The notes under the pieces were generated by a model, which searched no databases, was not told the origin of the DNA, and saw only the letters and a list, made by a program, of their open reading frames with translations. The translations under genes were made by a program, and so were the position numbers. Of a DNA stretch of 64,000 nt, positions 45,594-54,377 are shown one piece after another (position 1 is the stretch's first letter; every line of letters begins with the position of its first letter). The stretch is from a virus. The DNA lies in IMG/VR virus record IMGVR_UViG_3300032287_002972, positions 103,991 to 167,990 of that record; one strand, 5' to 3'.

Positions 45594-45607
45594 AGAAAAT
45601 AAAATTA

Positions 45608-46156
45608 CTATACAAGTTCTTTCTCTAATCTTTTCAAAACGTCATGACCCGTATGACCATCAAAAGGGAATAATGCCTTTGATGTTTCAGGAACTTTAAA
45701 ACCATTCCATCTGTCTGCAGGATAATGATTGGATATTTGACCACTTGGTAGTTTTGCTACAACAATAAACCAACCTCCGTCAAAACAAGGTTTACCATCA
45801 TTATGATTCCAACTCTTATGTACACTGTACTTGGTGTTATGTGTTACCATGTTCACGTCATGGAATTCTTCATCACCTTTTTGTTTTGACCACTCATTAA
45901 ACAATAAAGCATTGTAAACTGATCTAAAATCGTACAACTCCTTAAAAGTGTGATAACCATCAGAGGTGTTTTCAGTTACTTTATGATGATCCTCTTCCAA
46001 TTCAAATTGTCGAAGTATTTGAATTTCCCCTATTAATTGATTTTCTATTTTTATTGTTTCAATATCAGAGTTTTTAAATACTCCGTTTTTACGAATTTCA
46101 ATTACTTCTTGTAACTGTTTCTTTTTATCTTCAAGTTTTTGTTTCAAATTTTCCAT
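45608..46156 (-). CDS. Conserved phage protein with coiled-coil N-terminus (182 aa)
   Basis: Start at MENLKQKLEDKKKQL, since the promoter at 46171-46178 excludes the earlier ATG. The C-terminal domain SDGYHTFKELYDFR, HNDGKPCFDGGWFIVVAKL, SNHYPADRWNGFKVPE and FDGHTGHDVLKRLEK is a widespread phage family without known function. Confidence 0.88.
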   Translation of the reverse strand: MENLKQKLEDKKKQLQEVIEIRKNGVFKNSDIETIKIENQLIGEIQILRQFELEEDHHKVTENTSDGYHTFKELYDFRSVYNALLFNEWSKQKGDEEFHDVNMVTHNTKYSVHKSWNHNDGKPCFDGGWFIVVAKLPSGQISNHYPADRWNGFKVPETSKALFPFDGHTGHDVLKRLEKELV

Positions 46157-46170
46157 ATTTTTTTTATACA

Positions 46171-46202
46171 CAAATATATAACAAAGTTTTTATAATTCCA
46201 AA
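46171..46202 (-). promoter_or_regulatory. Bacteroidota-type promoter (minus)
   Basis: TTTG (46202-46199) and TATATTTG (46178-46171), 20-base spacer. Confidence 0.75.
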
Positions 46203-46213
46203 TACATTTTTGT

Positions 46214-46291
46214 GGTCAGGGCCGGACTCGAACCGGATAAGTAACCATTTTACTGGACTCGGAAACCATTCCTCATTACACCCACCTGACC
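46214..46291 (-). tRNA. tRNA-like gene
   Basis: Minus strand: acceptor GGTCAGG (46291-46285) pairs with CCTGACC (46220-46214), with a T arm CCGG-TTCGAGT-CCGG. The D and anticodon arms are irregular (GGGTGTAATGAGG, CCAGTAAAATGG), and no standard anticodon can be assigned. Confidence 0.5.
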
Positions 46292-46516
46292 ATTTCCCCA
46301 CCATGAGATTACTGGTGAGTAGATTTTAACGGTTTTGTTTTCTTAAAAACTCTAACCATTAGTGTCTTACCACATGAAATCTAAAATCACACTACTAGGA
46401 GGGATTGTGTTTTCCCTTTATTCCTAAGAGACCGGCGTTTAAGGATGTCCAGTCCAATATCCTACCAAGTTTAAATGAGACATTGGCAAGTCTGCTGAGT
46501 ACCTCTTACTCATTGT
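46292..46516 (-). other. Interior of tRNA-like cluster
   Basis: Contains hairpins (GAGTA/TACTC, GGAT/ATCC, AGGG/CCCT) and a D-arm-like TAATGGTTAGAG stretch on the minus strand, but no complete tRNA fold. Probably decayed or permuted tRNA sequence. Confidence 0.4.
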
Positions 46517-46693
46517 AGTCAGAATAGGGTTCGAACCTATACATACTATAGTATCAACCTGACGTATCCACGCCAGTTAAGGAATTGAACCTTAATATAG
46601 TATCCCACTTTGGGTAAATCGGATTTGCACCGAAGCGTCTACCAATCAGGAATATCAACTTTATCAGTGTTGCCCTTGTTCCGCCATCTGACT
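46517..46693 (-). tRNA. Leu-type tRNA-like gene with large inserts
   Basis: Minus strand: acceptor AGTCAGA (46693-46687) with TCTGACT (46523-46517), and T arm ATAGG-TTCGAAC-CCTAT. The D arm is split: GGCGGAA, about 33 extra bases, then TTGGTAGACGC. The anticodon side is about 90 bases and holds two further T-arm-like hairpins (TCGG-TGCAAAT-CCGA and AAGG-TTCAATT-CCTT). 177 bases in all, close in size and design to the 8027 gene. Confidence 0.5.
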
Positions 46694-46757
46694 GTATTAA
46701 GATTTCTAAAACCCATCTTTTACAAGGTAAGTAAACTCCATCTTATGTTTTTTGCGA

Positions 46758-46858
46758 TGTCAGAATGGGATTTGAACCCATACGAAGTATCTTAATTACA
46801 GGCTCTTTTCACGATACTACCAAGCCATGTGTGTGTCTACCAATTCCACCATCTGACA
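46758..46858 (-). tRNA. Leu-type tRNA-like gene
   Basis: Minus strand: acceptor TGTCAGA (46858-46852) with TCTGACA, D arm GTG-GAATTGGTAGA-CAC, T arm ATGGG-TTCAAAT-CCCAT. GGCTT pairs with GAGCC as an anticodon stem, but the loop has 16 bases instead of 7, and its GTATC can pair with GATAC of the variable arm. Isotype not assigned. Confidence 0.55.
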
Positions 46859-46864
46859 ATTTTG

Positions 46865-47203
46865 TCAGTTCGTAATTAAAAAGAACATTACCGCCGAAAG
46901 TAAATCCTGAAAAGACTTATAAGTTTCTCCATCAAAATTATATCTTTTCTTTTTTGGGTTATATAGTATTTCTCTTTCTTTTCCATTGAATGCCATAATT
47001 ACATTATCACATTCAGGAACCACAAAAGTTAACATATAACCAACACAAATAATAAAGTCTTTCTGTTTACTAACAATGACATATTCATCTTTTTTTTGGT
47101 CAGGAATAAACATTACCGTATTATTCACAACACAGTTAATTTGTTCTTGACCATAAGAAACGAAAGAACAAAATAAGATTAAAACTGAAAAAATTATTTT
47201 CAT
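46865..47203 (-). CDS. Secreted hypothetical protein (112 aa)
   Basis: Classical signal peptide MKIIFSVLILFCSFVSYGQE with a Bacteroidota-style cleavage before QEQ, so the product is exported. Mature part of about 93 residues, unrecognised. Overlaps the next gene upstream by ATGA. Confidence 0.75.
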   Translation of the reverse strand: MKIIFSVLILFCSFVSYGQEQINCVVNNTVMFIPDQKKDEYVIVSKQKDFIICVGYMLTFVVPECDNVIMAFNGKEREILYNPKKKRYNFDGETYKSFQDLLSAVMFFLITN

Positions 47204-47379
47204 ACGTTTTTTTCTAATTGTGATTCTGAAAAGATATGTAACATCCCATTATCATCTAATTCAGCCACAACTCTAACATCACCATTTGTTGTCCTAAAAA
47301 CAGAAACAACAGTACCAGGGAATTTATAACCTTTCGGTTTATGTATCTTATCCCCTACTTCAAATTTTAATTTATTCAT
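47200..47379 (-). CDS. Small SH3/KOW-like phage protein (59 aa)
   Basis: MNKLKFEVGDKIHKPKGYKF followed by PGTVVSVFRTTNGDVRVVAE and HIFSESQLE. This is a compact beta-barrel-like family common in phages. The in-frame upstream extension to 47529 is hydrophobic and atypical and is not included. Confidence 0.85.
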   Translation of the reverse strand: MNKLKFEVGDKIHKPKGYKFPGTVVSVFRTTNGDVRVVAELDDNGMLHIFSESQLEKNV

Positions 47380-47721
47380 ACTTTTGAAATTTTTTACTGT
47401 AAAATATTGATATAATTTTTTTAGGTTGTAGAAGTGAGAAGTTGAATAGACAAAATAAAAAATAATGTTAAAATTAAAGACCCAACTTACTTCAAAGACA
47501 AAAACAAAAACCAAGACTTTTTTTATCACATAATTATCGATATACGTAACCTATGTGATGTTTGAGTTCTATCTCAGTTTTATGTTTGTAAATTGGCGAT
47601 ATGGTTTTTACATTTTAGTAAATTGTCAAGGTAATATATTACCATTTTTTTATAAATTACTCCCCACCTCCACATAAAAGTTTTAATATTTAAACTCTTG
47701 TAAAAATATTAAACTAACCTA
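47380..47721 (-). other. Gene-poor stretch
   Basis: About 340 AT-rich bases. Only short ORFs with poor composition are present, and no clear promoter or hairpin was recognised. Confidence 0.4.
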
Positions 47722-48642
47722 TTATTCTTCTTTAAGAAAACTTAAATATTGGTCAATGACTGGTTTAAATCTTGGGTCAACCGAAATTCTTAACGCTGAC
47801 ACCCTACCAATTTCATTTTGAATTTCAGCATTAAATTCCATATTAGCTTTCCTATAATCATTTTGCCATTCATTAATTAAATTAACATAATCTCTTGTTA
47901 ATTTTTTGTTCTCATCATTAATCTTACCTTGAGTGTTAGCATTTTCATTAGCAATTCGAGCATTTTCAATTGTAACCAAATTCTTCACCTTAGCTTTGAA
48001 ATAATTTACTCTTTGTTCATGCTCTCTATGAATAGAAGAAAACTCTTTATGTAAATCACCTAATTGGTCGATATTATGGTGTATCGAAACATTGAGAGGG
48101 GTTTTCTTATCTTTTTCTATTTCGATCCATTCTAATGTTTTTAACTTAGGTAGTTCATTTCTTAGTTTATCTAACTTCCCTCCTTTATGGATAAATTGTC
48201 CATAATGAGAAGCGTATGCCTCAGATTCTAAATATTCGTTATGTTCATCTACTGTAAGTTGTTCCCAACCCCAATCTTCGTCAACAGATTCTCTTTCAAT
48301 GAAATATTCTAAATTTGGTTCTTCAGGTTTAGGAACATTATAAACAAATTTTCTATTTTTTAATTCTTCAATTAAATTTGATTTTGCTTGGATATTCTCC
48401 ATAAGGAAAGCCTGAGTAGCATGTAACGTGGCCTTTTTATGGAGTAATTCCCCAATATTTTCAGGTATAGGAAATCCTTGTGTTTCTACATACACACCAG
48501 TTGGTAACGTCAATGTTTTTTCACAATTGTTGATAGTTTCAATTTTTGATTGAATATCTCTTGATTCCTGAAAACACAAGTTACTTATTGATTGTGCTTG
48601 AGATAAAGATAACCCTTTTGTAGATAGAGAATTTTTTTTCAT
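47722..48642 (-). CDS. Coiled-coil phage/Bacteroidota protein (306 aa)
   Basis: Starts MKKNSLSTKGLSLSQAQSIS, an opening that I recall from conserved proteins of Bacteroidota plasmids and phages. Long helical regions at 15-110 and 190-290 suggest extended coiled coils. Own promoter. Function unknown. Confidence 0.8.
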   Translation of the reverse strand: MKKNSLSTKGLSLSQAQSISNLCFQESRDIQSKIETINNCEKTLTLPTGVYVETQGFPIPENIGELLHKKATLHATQAFLMENIQAKSNLIEELKNRKFVYNVPKPEEPNLEYFIERESVDEDWGWEQLTVDEHNEYLESEAYASHYGQFIHKGGKLDKLRNELPKLKTLEWIEIEKDKKTPLNVSIHHNIDQLGDLHKEFSSIHREHEQRVNYFKAKVKNLVTIENARIANENANTQGKINDENKKLTRDYVNLINEWQNDYRKANMEFNAEIQNEIGRVSALRISVDPRFKPVIDQYLSFLKEE

Positions 48643-48664
48643 AATTTATGTTTTTTTTACGTTA

Positions 48665-48696
48665 CAAAGATAGTCATTATTTATTAATAAACCAAA
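48665..48696 (-). promoter_or_regulatory. Bacteroidota-type promoter (minus)
   Basis: TTTG (48696-48693) and TATCTTTG (48672-48665), 20-base spacer. Confidence 0.8.
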
Positions 48697-48721
48697 AAAA
48701 ATATTAAAAAAAATTTATTTA

Positions 48722-49150
48722 TTATTCGTTATCCAATGTTTTTGTTGTGTGTGGTATATACCATCTAATACAATCTTGTGGTAATTTATTGATGTGTTTA
48801 TAATTATTTATATATCCCATCATATTTGACGCCCCAATAGGGTTAGCTGAATGGATAAATACTTTACACACCGGTTTTCCATTCATCCATTGTTCAACCA
48901 ACCATTTTGTACAATCCATTCCAGTTTTTTCTAAAATGTTTTCGTATTCTATTTTATATTCCTTATGGTTTTTTTTCCATTCTATAAGTGCCGTCTCACC
49001 TAAATCGTGATCTAATGAGATAACATCAATATTTTCTAATCCAATTTCATTTATTTTAGAAATGAAATCGTCATAATTTCTAACAACAACCCAATCCATA
49101 ACTTCATTAGGTGTTCTTATATCATCAAGATAAATATTCTTTTTTTCCAT
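48722..49150 (-). CDS. Cyclic-phosphate-processing receiver-like (cREC) protein
   Basis: 142 aa. IYLDDIRTPNE, WVVVRNYDDFI, ISLDHDLGE, WLVEQW and VFIHSANPIGASNM match the receiver-like cREC domain linked in the literature to processing of RNA 2',3'-cyclic phosphates. Acidic residues in LDD and DHD replace the usual receiver phosphorylation pocket. It may belong with the RNA ligase and kinase in RNA repair, which is inference. Confidence 0.8.
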   Translation of the reverse strand: MEKKNIYLDDIRTPNEVMDWVVVRNYDDFISKINEIGLENIDVISLDHDLGETALIEWKKNHKEYKIEYENILEKTGMDCTKWLVEQWMNGKPVCKVFIHSANPIGASNMMGYINNYKHINKLPQDCIRWYIPHTTKTLDNE

Positions 49151-49177
49151 TTGTTTTATTTTTAAATATTTAAAAAA

Positions 49178-49447
49178 TTAATTACCCATACCCATCAATA
49201 TATGAGGAGCATATACTGTAGGTTTCAATAATACATTATAGTATTTACATGCTTGTCCAATTCCATTACCTGAAAAATCAACAAAAACATATTTTTCATT
49301 AAATGATGTGATTTTACCATATTCGTATGGAACGTATAAATTACGCCACTCATCCTTATACATAACTTCTTTCCCTATAAATGTTTCATCAATACTTTCG
49401 GGAAAGATTCTTTTTGGTGTTAATCCTTCATAATCAAAATTATTCAT
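49178..49447 (-). CDS. Hypothetical protein (89 aa)
   Basis: Small beta-rich protein (GKITSFNEKYVFVDF) of the KOW/SH3-like type often seen in phages. Exact family not recognised. Confidence 0.7.
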   Translation of the reverse strand: MNNFDYEGLTPKRIFPESIDETFIGKEVMYKDEWRNLYVPYEYGKITSFNEKYVFVDFSGNGIGQACKYYNVLLKPTVYAPHILMGMGN

Positions 49448-49458
49448 ACTTAATTTAT

Positions 49459-49929
49459 TTAAAAAGGTAAATCATGAAGAGAATTATAAATCTCATCTAA
49501 ATCATCCCGATGTTTTTTATTTTTTTTACTATATGTTTTTTTAGCAATAATTGCATAATTCACATTCTGTATTTTTATTTTTCTATTTAAAAAAGTAAAA
49601 TTAGAATGTTCTAATTCTTCATCACCAACTTTAAAACAACACACTTTAACATCATTAATCTTCGCACCGACTCTTTGAATTTCTTTACCATTCATATCCG
49701 TAACGGTATCTGATGTCATTTCATCTAAAGCACCAATAGATAAAAACTCTTTAAAATTTTCGTTCATCGAGAGAAATATATCAACATCGTTTATTTTTCT
49801 TGATATTAATCCGACTGCATTTAACGCAATTGAACCACCAAATACAACATGTGGTACTTTTTCTAATATCCTATCAATAGATTCAATTAACTCTTCTGAC
49901 AAGATATATTTGTTTTCTAAGTTATTCAT
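49459..49929 (-). CDS. Nucleotidyltransferase-fold protein
   Basis: 156 aa. VVFGGSIALNAVGLISRKINDVDIF supplies the GGS...DxD signature (quoted span 31-51 in part) of the pol-beta-like superfamily, and a later KxxKHRDDLDEI helix fits the C-terminal part. It could modify RNA ends or proteins (AMPylation). Short length argues against a CCA-adding enzyme. Confidence 0.78.
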   Translation of the reverse strand: MNNLENKYILSEELIESIDRILEKVPHVVFGGSIALNAVGLISRKINDVDIFLSMNENFKEFLSIGALDEMTSDTVTDMNGKEIQRVGAKINDVKVCCFKVGDEELEHSNFTFLNRKIKIQNVNYAIIAKKTYSKKNKKHRDDLDEIYNSLHDLPF

Positions 49930-49954
49930 AATGTTTTTTTTTGTTGTTTAGTAA

Positions 49955-50227
49955 TTAAAATCTATCTGCTATTTTTCTGATGATTTCTTGTTCTTCATCA
50001 GTGAGTTTCCATCCATTATTATGTAATTTTTTTAATACAAAATTAAATTCGTCATCCCTGTCATCATCTTGAATCATTTTTTTACCTTTTAATTGCTCTA
50101 AAATGGATTCATCTTTTTTTAATAAATCAATAAAGTATTCCATTTTTTTAGGTCTACTTTTTAATTCATCCAAAAACTCTTCAAAATCTATCTCCGCTTC
50201 GGCTTCGACCGTCATGCTTATATACAT
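49955..50227 (-). CDS. Hypothetical acidic protein (90 aa)
   Basis: Acidic, helical, starting MYISMTVEAEAEIDFEEFLD. Ends ten bases before thyA in transcription order. Not recognised. Confidence 0.7.
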   Translation of the reverse strand: MYISMTVEAEAEIDFEEFLDELKSRPKKMEYFIDLLKKDESILEQLKGKKMIQDDDRDDEFNFVLKKLHNNGWKLTDEEQEIIRKIADRF

Positions 50228-50237
50228 AATTTTACTT

Positions 50238-51317
50238 TTAGTTTGATAAAGGAATGTTTATTTTACTATGTGATTGATATCCTTCGATAAAGAAATCTTT
50301 TACTGAACAACTATTCAAAAATTCATCAATACCCTCATTTAAATTAATTTTATCGGACATAATTAATTTTGGTAACGGAAATGAATCTCTTGTTAGTTGT
50401 TCCTTAACTCCATCAATTTGATTAGAATATATATGACAATCACCCAAATTACCAATCAATTCATCCGGAACCATATTAACCATTTTAGCAATTATTTCTA
50501 ATAATAAACCATAAGATGCAACATTAAAAGGAGTACCCAATGGTACATCTTGACTTCGGGCATTGAACATTAAAGAGATTGATCTGGTCGGTATATTTGA
50601 GTCATCCAAATCTTTAAAGGTAATCTTTTCTAAAAATCTTTCAACTTTTTTACCTTGCATAAATAAAAGAATTCTCTCATATAAACTTAATTCTCTTGTA
50701 TAAACTTGAAATCCATAATGACAAGGTGGTAGAACCATATTGTCTAACTCACCTACATTCCAAGCGTTAACAATTAATCGTCTTGAATCAGGGTTTGTTC
50801 TAAGGTCGTTGATGAGGTTTTGTATTTGGTCTATAAGTTCTATATTTTCAATCTTAAATGGAGGTATTAATCTTTCATCCCAAACCTCGTCAACTTTTTT
50901 CCATCTTCTCCATTGCTTACCATATATTCTACCCAAGTCTCCCCATACTTCAGCAAATCCATTGTCGGTTTTGATTTTATTAATAAATTCATCCTGAGTG
51001 AGGACATCTATTCCCTGATTAATTTGGAAATTGTGTCTTAGTTTATATAATTTGTACGCATCTCCATTCCAAATGTGACAATCATTATCAAGAAGATACT
51101 TAATATTAGTGTCCCCTTTTAAAAACCATAAAAGTTCAACAAGAATACCTTTAAAGTACATTTTTTTAGTGGTGAGAAGTGGAAATCCTTCACTCATTTT
51201 ATGTCGGATTTGTTTACCAAATAAACTTATAACTTCACCATTACGTGTTTTTTTCTTTGTACCATTCTCTAAAATGTCTTTTAAAAGATTTTGGTAATCT
51301 AAATCTAATTTATTCAT
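50238..51317 (-). CDS. thyA: Thymidylate synthase family protein
   Basis: 359 aa. LPPCHYGFQVY with catalytic Cys199, FNARSQDVPLGTPFNVASYG with Asp257 and Asn265, and GNLGDCHIYSNQ. The retained Asn favours a dUMP substrate (dTMP or hydroxymethyl-dUMP formation) over dCMP hydroxymethylation. It is about 95 residues longer than bacterial ThyA, through an insert near 95-160 and one near 205-245. Confidence 0.93.
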   Translation of the reverse strand: MNKLDLDYQNLLKDILENGTKKKTRNGEVISLFGKQIRHKMSEGFPLLTTKKMYFKGILVELLWFLKGDTNIKYLLDNDCHIWNGDAYKLYKLRHNFQINQGIDVLTQDEFINKIKTDNGFAEVWGDLGRIYGKQWRRWKKVDEVWDERLIPPFKIENIELIDQIQNLINDLRTNPDSRRLIVNAWNVGELDNMVLPPCHYGFQVYTRELSLYERILLFMQGKKVERFLEKITFKDLDDSNIPTRSISLMFNARSQDVPLGTPFNVASYGLLLEIIAKMVNMVPDELIGNLGDCHIYSNQIDGVKEQLTRDSFPLPKLIMSDKINLNEGIDEFLNSCSVKDFFIEGYQSHSKINIPLSN

Positions 51318-51328
51318 CTTTTGTTATT

Positions 51329-52465
51329 TTAATGTGAATCTCCTACATTGTGTTTCTCACTATATATCAAATAGTCAGGATTAATTACTTTAGCAACTTT
51401 TTGTCTGCTTCCAACAACCGTTTTTATCACAACACCTTCATGTGGTACTTTGGTGTTATTTATAAAATTATTAAGTACAAATTTATTTTTCATTTCCTCT
51501 AAATAAAGTCCTTTGTACAATACTTCAACGTAAGGTAGATTTAAACAATCCTCAACAACATATTTACATGCAGTTAAATTTAAATACTTTTTATCTATTT
51601 CGATGTCGAAAATACAAATCTGTATATCATCCAATCCGTACTCATAATTTTTCTGTATTCCTTTCCCGTAGATTTCACCATAGATTATAACCCCACTACC
51701 TATGTTGTCTATATCACCATTCGGTATATTATTTTTAACAAAATACCATAATTTATTCTTAATATCATATTTTTTTTCAATATCGTACCAAACATTAGTA
51801 TCATAGAAACCCTGTGTATCAGAACCCTTTTCTACGTTATGAGAACCTACAACAAATTCATACTCGTCCCAACCTAAATTAAAACCAAAGAACCTTTTAA
51901 TTTTATTCCATAGTGATAATTTACTTTTCTTAACGATTCCGTATCTTGCGTTCGTTCCATGAATTTTTCTGGTGATTTCCACATAATCATTTTCATCAAA
52001 CATGTTCGGAACATTTTTGATGTTAGGGAATTTATAATAAATTAAAAAATTAGGATTCTCATGGTATCTCCTTCTTTTTCCGTTAGATAACCTAACCATT
52101 TTAACTTGAGGTTCGTACTTAAATATTTTAAGCACATCCATTAAATCTTCCCCATCTTTTCTTTTATTCTGTGGAATTAAATCAATTGGCATTAATAAAC
52201 ATTCGCTATAAACACCCCTTAACTTAACCGTCCTAACCCTTTCTTTATTTCTTAGATAATTGGTAACACCCAATTTTTCAGAAATTTCAATAGGGATAAT
52301 AGCGTCAGTAGTTGCACAAATAACCATGTCACCAATAACAAAAGAACCTTTTTTTACAACACAATTCCATCCGTTTACGATGACTAATTCTATGTTGTCA
52401 GAATCAATTATCGGTTTTGTATCATTTACGATAGATACAAAACAAACACTGTTTTCATTTTTCAT
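51329..52465 (-). CDS. RNA ligase, DraRnl/Rnl5-like
   Basis: 378 aa. N-terminal OB-like domain (1-110), then an adenylyltransferase domain with EITRKIHGTN (nucleophile Lys167), YGEIYGKGIQ, IFDIEI, EGVVIK and KVINPDYL. The N-terminal extension is typical of the Deinococcus-type nick-sealing RNA ligase. Likely repairs nicked RNA such as tRNA cut by host anticodon nucleases. The start overlaps the methyltransferase stop by 11 bases. Confidence 0.92.
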   Translation of the reverse strand: MKNENSVCFVSIVNDTKPIIDSDNIELVIVNGWNCVVKKGSFVIGDMVICATTDAIIPIEISEKLGVTNYLRNKERVRTVKLRGVYSECLLMPIDLIPQNKRKDGEDLMDVLKIFKYEPQVKMVRLSNGKRRRYHENPNFLIYYKFPNIKNVPNMFDENDYVEITRKIHGTNARYGIVKKSKLSLWNKIKRFFGFNLGWDEYEFVVGSHNVEKGSDTQGFYDTNVWYDIEKKYDIKNKLWYFVKNNIPNGDIDNIGSGVIIYGEIYGKGIQKNYEYGLDDIQICIFDIEIDKKYLNLTACKYVVEDCLNLPYVEVLYKGLYLEEMKNKFVLNNFINNTKVPHEGVVIKTVVGSRQKVAKVINPDYLIYSEKHNVGDSH

Positions 52466-53156
52466 AAGTTAATAAATTTTTATTGTCAAAGATACGATTT
52501 TTTGAGATATTAAAATACTTTTCGTCATTTTCTATACCAAAAAATTTTCTACCATATTTCATACATGCAATTGCAGTTGTTCCACTACCTAAAAATGGGT
52601 CAATTATAATATATTCTTCTGGTAATATACCAATAATGTTTTCCATTATTTGTAATGGCATTTGACACGGGTGTTCTGTTTTTTCTTTACTCACGTTTTT
52701 AACTTGATTCACATTCCACCAATCGTACAACTTAGCCATCTTCCCCTCTTCAATCCGTTTCATTATTCTCTTATCTTTTAGATTTTTATATTCTTGACCC
52801 ACTTTTTTAAAATCAGGTTTAACACCAAAAAACGCTATTTGTCTATGTTGTCTTGCGGTGTTCGAATTATAAACCCATGGAACTATCTTTTGTGGTATCT
52901 CATTAATTTTAAAAGCGTATTTAAATAAATTTTCAGCATAGTGAATTATAACCTGTTTATTGTTCCCAAATATGGTATATAACCAATCATAGTATTCAGT
53001 TTCCTTCATATTATCACTATATGTTTCATAATGATAACCAATGTTGAACGGAGGGTCACTAACAAAAATACATTTCGAATAATCTAAATTTAGATTATTT
53101 AAAACTTCTAAATTATCCCCGTGATAAATTTTTATATTACCAATACTATATTCCAT
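52455..53156 (-). CDS. DNA N4/N6 (adenine or cytosine) methyltransferase
   Basis: 233 aa. DPPFN-type motif IV at the N-terminus, followed by DPFLGSGTTAIACMKYGRKF (motif I) near the C-terminus, the order of beta-class methylases. No restriction partner is visible, so it is probably protective. Confidence 0.92.
   Translation of the reverse strand: MEYSIGNIKIYHGDNLEVLNNLNLDYSKCIFVSDPPFNIGYHYETYSDNMKETEYYDWLYTIFGNNKQVIIHYAENLFKYAFKINEIPQKIVPWVYNSNTARQHRQIAFFGVKPDFKKVGQEYKNLKDKRIMKRIEEGKMAKLYDWWNVNQVKNVSKEKTEHPCQMPLQIMENIIGILPEEYIIIDPFLGSGTTAIACMKYGRKFFGIENDEKYFNISKNRIFDNKNLLTYEK
52488..52495 (-). promoter_or_regulatory. -7 box (TATCTTTG)
   Basis: Lies inside the 3' end of the methyltransferase gene, 23 bases before the RNA ligase start. 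-33 box not clear. Confidence 0.55.
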
Positions 53157-53159
53157 AAA

Positions 53160-53196
53160 ATAATATTTTTTAAAAAAGGTGCTCGTACTTTCCGAG
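53160..53196 (-). terminator. Intrinsic terminator (minus)
   Basis: GCTCG-GAAAGTA-CGAGC followed by ACC and a T run on the minus strand, between 53293 and the methyltransferase gene. Confidence 0.75.
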
Positions 53197-53292
53197 CCGT
53201 CATATTCATCCGCTAACGCAATCTATTGTAAAGAAATGTTCAAAAGAACCAATAAACCCTGCGGTCTGCAAATAATTCTTTAAACCGTTGGT
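53197..53292 (-). other. Short non-coding spacer
   Basis: About 95 bases, less AT-rich than the surroundings, with AACCAACGGTTT and GCGGTCTGC-type short repeats. It may encode a small RNA ending at the adjacent terminator, but there is no strong evidence. Confidence 0.35.
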
Positions 53293-53640
53293 TTATTTAT
53301 TTTTCTTAATGTCTTCTAATTTCTTTAGAAAAATCTCTTCCTTATTATTAAACATCTTTTTTTTCTGAATAAATTGTTTTGTATCTATAAGAACATCATC
53401 ATAATTTGATACCCCACTATGTGTTACCCCAATATGTGTTAGACCACTATAATTAAAATAATTAGTTGGTGGTATAAAATATGGTGTATTTATTTCATTC
53501 ATAGTTACTGCAGTAATTTGACATGTTGATGTGTAAGTTGGTGGTAAGTTTGGATAAACAACACCTAATTCATTTGTGTTATTTGATTTCCTTGAAAATA
53601 TTTCTCTAATATGTTTAATCATTTTTGATAACTTTTTCAT
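53293..53640 (-). CDS. Hypothetical protein (115 aa)
   Basis: Basic N-terminus, Pro/Thr/Tyr-rich middle (YPNLPPTYTSTCQ), Lys-rich end. ATGA overlap with the upstream gene. Not recognised. Confidence 0.65.
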   Translation of the reverse strand: MKKLSKMIKHIREIFSRKSNNTNELGVVYPNLPPTYTSTCQITAVTMNEINTPYFIPPTNYFNYSGLTHIGVTHSGVSNYDDVLIDTKQFIQKKKMFNNKEEIFLKKLEDIKKNK

Positions 53641-54365
53641 ATATTTGTTTTTATTGGGATATGTTTTTGTTTGTTAACATCAGATGTGGATTCAAACTTT
53701 TTAATTTCACGTATAATTATATCGTACATTTCATTAGTAAACGGTAAATCATATGCATTTGTTTTATTATCGTTTGATAACCATCCTAAAACTTCTTTTG
53801 TTCGTTTTTCAATCGAAATTGCCCATTTTTTATTTTCTTTTTTATTGATCACATAAATTAATTTAAAAGATGGATAATATCTATCCCAATGTACTTTTTG
53901 TGTGGAACACCATTTTGTGTTATAACCATAAACTTTAGATGCTTCAAATGTGAGTGGAATTAATATTAACCAAAATTCAGTATCATATAATTTTACCACA
54001 TCTTTTTCAACCTGTTTAATCTGCACTTGGTGGTCGGCCTTTTCAACCGATTCGATAATATCATTAAAATTCCTATATAAACCAATATCAGTTTTATCTA
54101 TTCGATTATTTCTGATATGATTTTCAAATTCAATCAACTGAATTAAGTTTTCTGCACCAAATAAATATAACCCTATCTTTTTGTAAAAAGATTCATAATC
54201 GTTTTTTAAAATGAATTCATCTTTTAAAACCTTTAAAAGAAGGTCCATATACTTATATGTGTTTGTGGGTTCACAAGCTGCAATAATATCGATAAGGGAA
54301 ACATCTAATTTAGGATTTTGTTTTTTTAGTTTTTCCAGTCTGTTCATAAAAGAAATTAAATCCAT
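53637..54365 (-). CDS. Phage protein with TKWCxT motif (242 aa)
   Basis: KDVVKLYDTEFWLILIPLTF, YGYNTKWCST and FKLIYVINKKENKKWAI match a phage protein family known to me by its VVxLY...TKWCT...LYYIINK pattern. Function unknown; the conserved Cys may be catalytic. Confidence 0.8.
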   Translation of the reverse strand: MDLISFMNRLEKLKKQNPKLDVSLIDIIAACEPTNTYKYMDLLLKVLKDEFILKNDYESFYKKIGLYLFGAENLIQLIEFENHIRNNRIDKTDIGLYRNFNDIIESVEKADHQVQIKQVEKDVVKLYDTEFWLILIPLTFEASKVYGYNTKWCSTQKVHWDRYYPSFKLIYVINKKENKKWAISIEKRTKEVLGWLSNDNKTNAYDLPFTNEMYDIIIREIKKFESTSDVNKQKHIPIKTNI

Positions 54366-54377
54366 TTAAATAATCCA

